Of a stretch of DNA of 14,841 nucleotides, positions 6,035 through 12,243 are shown one piece after another. The DNA comes from Bacilli bacterium. GTDB taxonomy: Bacteria; Bacillota_I; Bacilli_A; RF39; UBA660. Made by a program: the position numbers and the translations under genes. How positions within the stretch are numbered: the first letter of the stretch is position 1; the number at the start of each line of letters is the position of its first letter. The stretch covers positions 1 through 14,841 of the forward strand of contig JAFWRK010000047.1 in NCBI GenBank assembly GCA_017519965.1, written 5' to 3'. The notes under the pieces are model-generated. The model saw only the letters and a program-made list of their open reading frames with translations. It was not told the DNA's origin and made no database searches.

Positions 6035-6475
6035 ATGAAAATAGGTATAGCAAGCGACCATAGAGGTTATGAATTAAAAGAGTATTTAAAAAAAGAATTA
6101 AGTAATGACAATTATGAAGTTATAGATTATGGAACTTTTTCCACAGAATCTGTGGATTATCCTGATTATGCTTTTGAATTATCCACAAATGTTGTTGAAA
6201 AAAATGTTGACTTCGGAGTAGCCATCTGTGGGTCAGGAATAGGTATTAGTATTGCATGTAATAAAGTAAAAGGAATACGTTGTGCAAAAGTATCAAATAA
6301 GGAAGAAGCTAAATACACAAGAGAAGATAATGATGCTAACATAATTGCCTTAGGAGAAAAAATAGAAAAAGAAGAAGCTCTAGAAGCAGTAAAAACATTT
6401 ATAAACACTCCATTTAGTAACTTAGAAAAACATATAAGAAGAATAAATAAAATAAAAAAGTATGAGGAAAAATAA
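6035..6475 (+). CDS. rpiB: Ribose-5-phosphate isomerase B family protein
   Basis: RpiB interconverts ribose-5-phosphate and ribulose-5-phosphate in the non-oxidative pentose phosphate pathway. The 146-residue protein has SDHRG near the N-terminus, VDYPDYA (40-46), and the active-site Cys65 in ICGSGIGISIACNKVKGIRCA. The C-terminal HIRRI segment keeps the phosphate-site His/Arg pattern. Where many RpiB proteins have a ring-opening His before the Asn (TREHND in Bacillus), this one has Asp98 (TREDND). The related sugar-phosphate isomerase subunit LacB also lacks that His. It could therefore be an RpiB relative with altered sugar preference. GAGG (6025-6028) is the ribosome binding site. A cluster of DnaA-box-like sequences lies inside the gene and holds its only GTG valine codon. 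The stop overlaps the next start by one base. Confidence 0.9.
   Translation: MKIGIASDHRGYELKEYLKKELSNDNYEVIDYGTFSTESVDYPDYAFELSTNVVEKNVDFGVAICGSGIGISIACNKVKGIRCAKVSNKEEAKYTREDNDANIIALGEKIEKEEALEAVKTFINTPFSNLEKHIRRINKIKKYEEK
6137..6187. repeat. DnaA-box-like cluster in rpiB
   Basis: TTTTCCACA (6137-6145) faces TGTGGATTA (6151-6159) across GAATC, and a perfect TTATCCACA follows at 6179-6187. TCCACA-N5-TGTGGA is a perfect 17-base inverted repeat, nearly identical to pair 2 in prmC. Both TCC serine codons and the sole GTG codon of rpiB lie within these elements. Confidence 0.55.
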
Positions 6476-6672
6476 TGCAAGGAAAAGTATTTGTTTATTT
6501 AATAGTAACCATATTAGTTATATGGTCAATGCAATCAGTTAATATAAATGGAATATTTAAAAAGAATAGAGTTTATCAAGCTACTACATTTTATTTTCTA
6601 TTAGGCTTATCTTTAATATATTTAGTAACAAATTTTATAATGGATTTATACTCTTCACTAAAAATTTTCTAA
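6475..6672 (+). CDS. DUF1146 family small membrane protein (YwzB-like)
   Basis: A 65-residue protein with two predicted membrane helices (about 4-20 and 40-60) separated by a short polar loop containing KKNRVYQ. Length, the helix-loop-helix plan and the WSMQSVN stretch match the DUF1146 family, whose function is unknown. In Bacillus the family member lies between the ATP synthase genes and murAA, shortly before spoIID and spoIIQ. Its position just ahead of spoIIQ and mbl here preserves part of that order. The start overlaps the rpiB stop (TAATG), and GAGG (6464-6467) gives a well-spaced ribosome binding site. It is therefore translated from the rpiB message and ends at its own terminator. Confidence 0.75.
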   Translation: MQGKVFVYLIVTILVIWSMQSVNINGIFKKNRVYQATTFYFLLGLSLIYLVTNFIMDLYSSLKIF

Positions 6673-6696
6673 GAATTGTATAAATTCTTTTTTTTT
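6671..6696 (+). terminator. Intrinsic terminator after rpiB and the DUF1146 gene
   Basis: AAGAATT (6671-6677) pairs with AATTCTT (6683-6689) around GTATA, followed by an uninterrupted T-run to 6696. It starts at the stop codon. Confidence 0.85.
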
Positions 6697-6706
6697 GGTG
6701 ATAATT
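6678..6706 (+). promoter_or_regulatory. spoIIQ: Candidate sigma-F (forespore) promoter for spoIIQ
   Basis: GTATA (6678-6682) fits the sigma-F -35 and GGTGATAATT (6697-6706) fits the GGNRANANTW -10. The spacing of 14 is slightly shorter than the usual 15-16. The -35 would lie in the loop of the upstream terminator. A caveat is that GGTGATAA also occurs here as a ribosome binding site before fba and the kinase gene. TATACT (6706-6711) could be a sigma-A -10, though it is very close to the start. Confidence 0.35.
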
Positions 6707-6722
6707 ATACTGAGGTGAGAAA

Positions 6723-7352
6723 ATGAAAAAGGTAAAATTAAAACCATATGTAATACCGATGTTATCAACTTTTTTAGTTCTAGGATTATTTATTAGTACA
6801 TTATTTATGCAAACTACTGAGCCAATAGAGTTTAATATGCAATATGTAACAGATATTATTTTAGGTAATAAAATACCAGTAATTAATGAAACAAGAAAAA
6901 TAATTAATCCTTATATTAATAATAATGTAGCGATAGGAAGAACATTTTATAATTATAAAGGATCAGAAGAAGAACAAACAAAATCAATTACTAAATATGA
7001 AGATACATATATGCAAAATACAGGAATAGATTATGTATGTGAAGAAACATTTGATGTACTATCAATACTAGATGGAGAAGTAATAAGTGTAACTAATGAT
7101 GAAACAGTAGGAAATGTCGTAAAAATACAACATGATAATGATTATGTATCAGTATATCAAAGTTTATCAGAAGTAAATGTTAAAAAAGGTGATAAAGTAA
7201 GTCAAGGATATTTAATAGGTAAAAGTGGAACTAATAAGATGGAAGAATCATTAAAAAATCACTTACATTTTGAATTATACATAAAGAATAAAATGGTTAA
7301 TCCAACAGATTATTTAGATAAAAAATTAAATAATAAACAAGAACAAGAGTAA
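6723..7352 (+). CDS. spoIIQ: Stage II sporulation protein Q-like, degenerate M23/LytM domain
   Basis: SpoIIQ is made in the forespore, crosses its membrane, and binds SpoIIIAH from the mother cell to hold the engulfing membranes together and build the intercellular channel. The 209-residue protein has a short cytoplasmic end, one membrane helix (about 10-29), a linker, and a LytM/M23 fold from about 95 to 200. The fold shows GIDYV with Asp103 and HLHFEL with His180 and His182. The first zinc-ligand position holds Asn99 (NTGID, where active enzymes have HxGxD). Zinc hydrolase activity is thus unlikely, as reported for Bacillus SpoIIQ, which also lacks this His. The name rests on the single anchor, the degenerate LytM domain and the location before mbl. 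A generic M23 protein remains possible. GAGGTGAG is the ribosome binding site. Confidence 0.85.
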   Translation: MKKVKLKPYVIPMLSTFLVLGLFISTLFMQTTEPIEFNMQYVTDIILGNKIPVINETRKIINPYINNNVAIGRTFYNYKGSEEEQTKSITKYEDTYMQNTGIDYVCEETFDVLSILDGEVISVTNDETVGNVVKIQHDNDYVSVYQSLSEVNVKKGDKVSQGYLIGKSGTNKMEESLKNHLHFELYIKNKMVNPTDYLDKKLNNKQEQE

Positions 7353-7367
7353 AAATACTCTTTTTTT
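7345..7367 (+). terminator. Intrinsic terminator after spoIIQ
   Basis: AAGAGTA (7345-7351) pairs with TACTCTT (7356-7362) around AAAA and runs into T residues to 7367. It overlaps the stop codon. Confidence 0.8.
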
Positions 7368-7418
7368 ATATATTATTAAAAAATAAACATATAATAGTAT
7401 TATAAAACAACAATTTTA

Positions 7419-7427
7419 TGGTAAAAT
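7419..7427 (+). promoter_or_regulatory. Extended -10 promoter for mbl
   Basis: TGg followed by TAAAAT (7422-7427) is placed 27 bases before the start. A second -10-like TATAAT lies at 7390-7395 and could give a longer leader. Confidence 0.5.
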
Positions 7428-7454
7428 ATTTATGAAAAAAAGGATGTGAAGAAA

Positions 7455-8456
7455 ATGATATCAAAAGATATAGGTATAGACTTAGGAACAGCAAACGTCC
7501 TAATTTACATAAAAGGTAAAGGAATAGTATTAGATGAGCCTAGTATAGTAGCTCTAGAAACAGAAACTAAAAGAGTTTTAGCAGTAGGAAAAGAAGCCAA
7601 TGAAATGCTAGGAAGAACTCCAGGTAAAATAAAAGCTATTAAACCAATGAAAGATGGAGTAATTGCAGACTTTGAAATAACTGAAATAATGCTTAATAGT
7701 TTTATTAAAAAGATTAAGGCCAAAAAACTATTTTCTAGGCCTAGAGTATTAATATGTTGTCCTACTAATATAACTCCTGTAGAAAAAAACGCTATCAAAG
7801 AAGCAGCAGAAAGAACAGGAGCTAGAAGAGTTTATATAGAAGAAGAACCTAAAGTAGCAGCAATAGGAGCAGGAATGGATATATCAAAACCTACTGCTAA
7901 TATGGTATTAGATATAGGTGGAGGAACAACAGATATAGCAATTCTTTCACTAGGAGATATAGTAACATCTGAATCAATAAGAGTAGCAGGAAATGTATTA
8001 GATCAAGATATCATTAAGTATATAAAGAGTAAATATAGATTATTAATCGGTGAATTGACTGCTGAAGATATAAAAATAAATTTTGCTAACGTAAAAAATC
8101 CAGATAAAAAACAAACATTAGAGATTAAAGGAAGAAACTTACTTACCGGTTTACCAGATACTATAGTAATAACACAACCAGAAATAAAAGAAGCTTTAGA
8201 TGAAAGTGTACAAAAAATAGTTAAAGCTACAACAAGTGTATTAGAAGATGCACCTCCAGAATTATCAGGAGATATAGTTGATAAAGGAATAATACTAACA
8301 GGAGGAGGAGCACTTCTAACAGGATTATCAGAAGTTTTAGAAGAAGCTTTAAATGTTCCTATATTAATAGCAGAATCTCCATTAACTTGTGTAGTGGAAG
8401 GGACAGGTAAACTATTAGAAGATATAAAATCACTAGAAGAAAGTCAAGAAGAATAG
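7455..8456 (+). CDS. mbl: Actin-like cell-shape protein Mbl (MreB family)
   Basis: Mbl polymerises on the inner face of the membrane and guides lateral peptidoglycan synthesis by the elongation machinery. The 333-residue protein opens with DIGIDLGTANVLIY, the phosphate-1 loop. It has KGKGIVLDEPS, LICCPTNIT, the phosphate-2 segment VLDIGGGTTDIAI, and the adenosine loop ILTGGGALL. The LICCPTNIT and GIVLDEPS wording matches Bacillus Mbl more than MreB. In Bacillus mbl lies just downstream of spoIIQ and spoIIID. Here spoIIQ is its direct neighbour and no spoIIID is seen. The ATG at 7455 is preferred, with AAAGGA ending ten bases upstream. An in-frame GTG at 7446 overlaps that ribosome binding site. 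No terminator follows the gene. Confidence 0.93.
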   Translation: MISKDIGIDLGTANVLIYIKGKGIVLDEPSIVALETETKRVLAVGKEANEMLGRTPGKIKAIKPMKDGVIADFEITEIMLNSFIKKIKAKKLFSRPRVLICCPTNITPVEKNAIKEAAERTGARRVYIEEEPKVAAIGAGMDISKPTANMVLDIGGGTTDIAILSLGDIVTSESIRVAGNVLDQDIIKYIKSKYRLLIGELTAEDIKINFANVKNPDKKQTLEIKGRNLLTGLPDTIVITQPEIKEALDESVQKIVKATTSVLEDAPPELSGDIVDKGIILTGGGALLTGLSEVLEEALNVPILIAESPLTCVVEGTGKLLEDIKSLEESQEE

Positions 8457-8459
8457 ATA

Positions 8460-8468
8460 TGATATAAT
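8460..8468 (+). promoter_or_regulatory. Extended -10 promoter for tagO
   Basis: TGa followed by a perfect TATAAT (8463-8468) immediately follows the mbl stop and lies 21 bases before the tagO start. Confidence 0.6.
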
Positions 8469-8489
8469 AGTAGTGAAAGAAGTGGTAGT

Positions 8490-9584
8490 TTGAAGTTACA
8501 ATTATTAAATGCAGGAATAATAGTATTAACAACTTTTATTTTCTCAGCAATAATTATGGTTTTTATGAAAAAAATAGCAGTACATATAAATGCTGTAGAT
8601 GTTCCAAGAGCTGAAGAAGAACATAGACATATTCATAAGAAAACAACTCCTAAACTAGGAGCTGTAGGAATATTCTTAGCATTCTTATTTGGATATATGC
8701 TATTTGGAGAACAAAGTGTAAGAATGAATTCCATTCTTATTGGTAGTTTTATAATAATATTAACTGGTATTATTGATGATATAAGGCCAATAAGAGCATC
8801 ACATAAAATAATAGGTCATCTAATAGCAGCTATAGTAATAGTCTTTTATGGAGGAATATTACTAAATAATATTTCTGCCTTTGGATATCAAATTGATTTT
8901 GGAATACTTTCATATCCATTAACTATTTTATTTATAGTAGCATGTACTAATATAATTAATTTAATAGATGGAATGGATGGATTAAGTGGAGGAATATGTT
9001 CAATATTCTATTTCACTATAGCAGTGCTATGTTTCTATCAAGGAAGATATGGTAGTCTAGTATTAATATTATGTTTAATTATGCTAGGATCAACATTAGG
9101 ATTTTTATTTCACAACTTTTATCCAGCAACTATTTTTGCAGGAGATTGTGCAACATTTATGGGATTTATTATTTCTATAATAACATTACTAGAATTTAAA
9201 GGACCTGCATTAATAGGTTTCTTTGTTCCACTAACAATAATTGGTATACCTATATTAGATACTTTATTTGCAATAATAAGAAGACTCTTAAAAGGCCAAC
9301 CTCCATTTCAAGCAGATAGACAACATCTCCATCACCAATTGTTAGGTATGAATTTTAGTCATAGAACTACAGTTTTAATAATATATGGAATAAATTTACT
9401 ATTTGCATCAGCATCTATGTTTTATACAATTATTGATCAAAAGATAGGTCAAATCATATATGTGGTAATATTCTTCTTAGTAATATGGTTTGTATTACAT
9501 ACATCAATAATTACAGACAAAACTAAAGATCTAAATATTAATAAGATAATAGAAAAAAAACATAAAAAAGGTAGTACTAAATAA
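8490..9584 (+). CDS. tagO: Undecaprenyl-phosphate GlcNAc-1-phosphate transferase (TagO/WecA family)
   Basis: The enzyme moves GlcNAc-1-phosphate from UDP-GlcNAc to undecaprenyl phosphate on the inner membrane face. This is the first step toward wall teichoic acid or other undecaprenyl-linked wall polymers. The 364-residue protein has about ten or eleven hydrophobic helices. Family motifs are DVPRAEEEHRHIHKKTTPKLG at the first cytoplasmic loop, Asp96-Asp97 in IIDDIRP, NLIDGMDGLSGG (157-168), AGDCATFMG near 217-225, and HLHH at 279-282. The HLHH motif separates it from MraY. The start is TTG at 8490, because an in-frame TGA at 8460 blocks further extension and the next Met is inside the first helix. 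Its ribosome binding site is weak, so expression may be modest. The final residues are basic and cytoplasmic. Confidence 0.92.
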   Translation: MKLQLLNAGIIVLTTFIFSAIIMVFMKKIAVHINAVDVPRAEEEHRHIHKKTTPKLGAVGIFLAFLFGYMLFGEQSVRMNSILIGSFIIILTGIIDDIRPIRASHKIIGHLIAAIVIVFYGGILLNNISAFGYQIDFGILSYPLTILFIVACTNIINLIDGMDGLSGGICSIFYFTIAVLCFYQGRYGSLVLILCLIMLGSTLGFLFHNFYPATIFAGDCATFMGFIISIITLLEFKGPALIGFFVPLTIIGIPILDTLFAIIRRLLKGQPPFQADRQHLHHQLLGMNFSHRTTVLIIYGINLLFASASMFYTIIDQKIGQIIYVVIFFLVIWFVLHTSIITDKTKDLNINKIIEKKHKKGSTK

Positions 9585-9600
9585 AGTACTATCTTTTTTA
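9570..9600 (+). terminator. Intrinsic terminator after tagO
   Basis: GGTAGTACT (9570-9578) pairs with AGTACTATC (9585-9593), with one G-U pair and a six-base loop holding the TAA stop. A T-run follows, and flanking A and T runs extend the stem. Confidence 0.85.
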
Positions 9601-9613
9601 TTTTTTCTTATTA

Positions 9614-9622
9614 TGTTATACT
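9614..9622 (+). promoter_or_regulatory. Extended -10 promoter for hpf
   Basis: TGt followed by TATACT (9617-9622), 22 bases before the start. No clear -35 is visible. Confidence 0.5.
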
Positions 9623-9644
9623 AAAAGTACAAGGAGGAGATAGT

Positions 9645-10175
9645 ATGGAAATAACTATTCATGGAGATAAGATTAAAATTACTACATCTATGAAAGAATA
9701 TATTGAGGAGAAGCTAGGAAGATTAAATAAATACCTAGAAAAAAGCGATGAGGTTCGCGCAAACGTCATAGTAAAAGTAAGTAATTATACACAACGTGTT
9801 GAAATTACCATACCCTTAAAATCAATAATTTTAAGAACAGAAGATTCACAACAAGATTTTTACGCAGCAGTTGATAAAGCAATCGACAAACTAGAAAGAC
9901 AAATTAGAAAGAATAAAACAAGAATTGCTTCTAAGCAAACAAAAGTAAATTATGGATTGGCTATAACTGATATTGAACAAGAAGAAGAGCCAGAAGAATC
10001 TAAAATCGTAAAAAGAAAGAAAGTAGAAGTAAAACCAATGGATGAAGAAGAAGCCATTATTCAAATGGAACTTCTAGGACATGAGTTTTATATGTATAAA
10101 GATAGTGAAACTAATAAACCAACAGTTATCTATAAGAGAAAAGATGGTAACTACGGTATTATTGAATCTGAATAA
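9645..10175 (+). CDS. hpf: Ribosome hibernation promoting factor, long form
   Basis: Long HPF binds the 30S decoding region and pairs ribosomes into inactive 100S dimers in stationary or stressed cells. The 176-residue protein has the N-terminal ribosome-binding domain (about 1-100, from MEITIHGDKIKIT to KAIDKLERQIRKNK). An acidic and basic linker follows, then the C-terminal dimerisation domain (about 117-175) with MDEEEAIIQMELLGHEFYMY and VIYKRKDGNYGIIE. This C-terminal domain distinguishes the long form from the short HPF or RaiA of enteric bacteria. AAGGAGG (9631-9637) is one of the best ribosome binding sites in the window. In Bacillus hpf directly precedes secA. Here a histidine kinase gene sits between them. 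Confidence 0.96.
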   Translation: MEITIHGDKIKITTSMKEYIEEKLGRLNKYLEKSDEVRANVIVKVSNYTQRVEITIPLKSIILRTEDSQQDFYAAVDKAIDKLERQIRKNKTRIASKQTKVNYGLAITDIEQEEEPEESKIVKRKKVEVKPMDEEEAIIQMELLGHEFYMYKDSETNKPTVIYKRKDGNYGIIESE

Positions 10176-10180
10176 AATAA

Positions 10181-10209
10181 AAAGTGAATCATTATGATTC
10201 ACTTTTTTT
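10181..10209 (+). terminator. Intrinsic terminator after hpf
   Basis: GTGAATC (10184-10190) pairs with GATTCAC (10196-10202) around ATTAT, extended by flanking A and T runs. This is a strong hairpin. Confidence 0.9.
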
Positions 10210-10227
10210 ATTATGACTTTAAAAATA

Positions 10228-10236
10228 TGATATACT
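10228..10236 (+). promoter_or_regulatory. Extended -10 promoter for the hybrid kinase gene
   Basis: TGa followed by TATACT (10231-10236), 25 bases before the start. Confidence 0.5.
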
Positions 10237-10261
10237 TATTATATTAAAGTAAGGTGATAAT

Positions 10262-12178
10262 ATGGCAAGTGTAGCAAATACTACATTAACTTTTTGTTGT
10301 TTTGTATTTATATTTGTATTATCAATAATATATTTTACAAAGAAAAATATGAATAATATAGAAAACTCTATATATAGACAATTATTAATATGGAATTTAT
10401 TAACGTTAGTAACCCAAACAGTATCAAGTTTTGTAATGCATCATTTATATCAATATGGAGACTTTCTAATATTATTCACATTAAAGTTAAATGGAGCATC
10501 AACAGTTATATGGTTTTTATTCTTTGCTTCATATATAGTATCAGTAACTCATGAAGTAAAAAATCAAACTCCTACAGAATTCAAAGCTAGAACAAAAAAA
10601 TATCATCAAAGATTATTACTAATATCAATAGTAATGGGAATAGGAGCCTTAATACTACCTATGGAAGTATATTATAAAGATGGAGTTCCAGATGAGACAA
10701 TGGGAGTAGCAGCTATGTATTATTGGTTCTGTACATTTGGATTAACAATATTCTCAGTAGTATCACTTATTAAGAATAGAAAGAAAGTAAGTATAAAGAA
10801 AATAGTACCATTAATAATAATTACTTTCTTAGTACCAGTATCAATAGTATTAAATGGTATGACTTCATTATTCGTATTACCATTCTCAATGACATTAATT
10901 AGTTATTTAATGTATTTTACAATTGAAAATCCAGATATGAAGATGGTAGCAGAATTACAATTAGCAAAAGATCAAGCAGAAAGAGCATCTCAAGCTAAAA
11001 GTGATTTCTTAAGTTCCATGTCACATGAAATAAGAACTCCATTAAATGCCATAGTTGGTTTATCAGAAATGATAAGATCAGGTGATGATATAGAAGAAAT
11101 GAGAGAAGATTCTGCAGACATCATATTAGCTTCACAAAACTTATTAGAAATAGTAAATGGAATATTAGATATTAATAAATTAGAAGCAGGTAAGATGGAA
11201 ATAATAGAAGTTAACTATAGTCCTATAGAAGTATTTAATGACTTATCAAGATTAATAGAAGTAAGAATTGGAGACAAACCTATAGAATTAAGAACAAACT
11301 TCTCAGAAAAATTACCTAAAGAATTATATGGAGATAGAGAAAAGATAAAAAGAATAGTTACAAATCTATTAACAAATGCAGTTAAATATACAGAAGAAGG
11401 TAAAATAGATTTTAAAGTAACTTGTGAAAATGTTAAAGATAAGTGTACTATGACAATATCAGTACAAGATACTGGTAGAGGAATGAAAGAAGAAATGCTT
11501 CCTAATTTATTTACTAAGTTTAATAGATTAGAAGAAGATAAAGATACAGATATAGAAGGAACAGGTTTAGGACTAGCTATTACTAAATCCTTAGTAGAGA
11601 TATTAGATGGAAAGATAGAAGTATCTAGTACCTATGGAGAAGGATCAATATTTGTAGTAACAGTAACACAAAAAATAATAACAAGAGCTGATAATGATAT
11701 AACAGAAGAAGTAAAACAACAACAAAATAATAATATTAAAAAAAGACTATTAGTTGTAGATGACAATAAATTAAATCTAAAAGTAGCAAAAAAGATATTA
11801 GAAAGTTACAACTTTAATGTAGAAGCTGCCAATAGTGGATTTGAATGTATAGAAAAGGTTAATTATAAGAATGATTATGACGCCATATTTATGGATATAA
11901 TGATGCCACAAATGGATGGAGTAGAAACATTAAAGAAATTAAGAGAATTAGAGAATTTTAAAACTCCAGTTATAGCTTTAACAGCAGATGCAACATTAGG
12001 TAGTAGAGAAAAATATCTAGAAGCAGGATTTGATGACTACTTAGCAAAACCAATAATTAAAATGACATTAGAAGAAACATTAAATAAATTTATTGACTTA
12101 AAAGTTATAAAACAAGAAGAAGTAGAAATCTATGAACAAGCCTACGAGAAGAATAAAGATAGTGTAGAAGAACTATAG
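10262..12178 (+). CDS. Orphan hybrid sensor histidine kinase with C-terminal receiver domain
   Basis: This is a 638-residue membrane sensor. About seven hydrophobic helices fill residues 5-221, with no obvious extracytoplasmic binding domain, so the signal may be sensed within the membrane. A coiled stretch (about 225-245) leads to the HisKA domain with SHEIRTPLNAI and phospho-acceptor His255. The ATPase domain has TNLLTNAVKYTEEG (N box, about 367-380), DTGRG (403-407) and GTGLGLAI (433-440). A receiver domain (about 494-612) has Asp500-Asp501, phospho-acceptor Asp545, Thr574 and Lys596, all intact. No Hpt domain and no response regulator gene is nearby, so the partner must be encoded elsewhere. 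The gene has its own promoter, ribosome binding site (AAGGTGAT) and terminator. It separates hpf and secA, neighbours in Bacillus. The signal and output are unknown. A role in sporulation control is only a guess. Confidence 0.92.
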   Translation: MASVANTTLTFCCFVFIFVLSIIYFTKKNMNNIENSIYRQLLIWNLLTLVTQTVSSFVMHHLYQYGDFLILFTLKLNGASTVIWFLFFASYIVSVTHEVKNQTPTEFKARTKKYHQRLLLISIVMGIGALILPMEVYYKDGVPDETMGVAAMYYWFCTFGLTIFSVVSLIKNRKKVSIKKIVPLIIITFLVPVSIVLNGMTSLFVLPFSMTLISYLMYFTIENPDMKMVAELQLAKDQAERASQAKSDFLSSMSHEIRTPLNAIVGLSEMIRSGDDIEEMREDSADIILASQNLLEIVNGILDINKLEAGKMEIIEVNYSPIEVFNDLSRLIEVRIGDKPIELRTNFSEKLPKELYGDREKIKRIVTNLLTNAVKYTEEGKIDFKVTCENVKDKCTMTISVQDTGRGMKEEMLPNLFTKFNRLEEDKDTDIEGTGLGLAITKSLVEILDGKIEVSSTYGEGSIFVVTVTQKIITRADNDITEEVKQQQNNNIKKRLLVVDDNKLNLKVAKKILESYNFNVEAANSGFECIEKVNYKNDYDAIFMDIMMPQMDGVETLKKLRELENFKTPVIALTADATLGSREKYLEAGFDDYLAKPIIKMTLEETLNKFIDLKVIKQEEVEIYEQAYEKNKDSVEEL

Positions 12179-12183
12179 AGTAC

Positions 12184-12212
12184 AAAAAGCCTTTATTTAT
12201 TGGGCTTTTTTT
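12184..12212 (+). terminator. Intrinsic terminator after the kinase gene
   Basis: AAAAAGCC (12184-12191) pairs with GGCTTTTT (12203-12210) around an 11-base loop, then T residues. Confidence 0.8.
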
Positions 12213-12220
12213 GATAAAAT
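12212..12220 (+). promoter_or_regulatory. Extended -10 promoter for secA
   Basis: TGa followed by TAAAAT (12215-12220) begins in the T-run of the preceding terminator, 23 bases before the ATG. The leader would be very short and include AGGAG (12231-12235). Confidence 0.5.
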
Positions 12221-12243
12221 ATTAAATTGAAGGAGATGAGGAT

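Noticed and set aside
7446..7454. GTG start for mbl nine bases upstream
   Set aside because: It overlaps the probable ribosome binding site, and Mbl proteins begin a few residues before DIGIDLGTAN, as given by the ATG at 7455.
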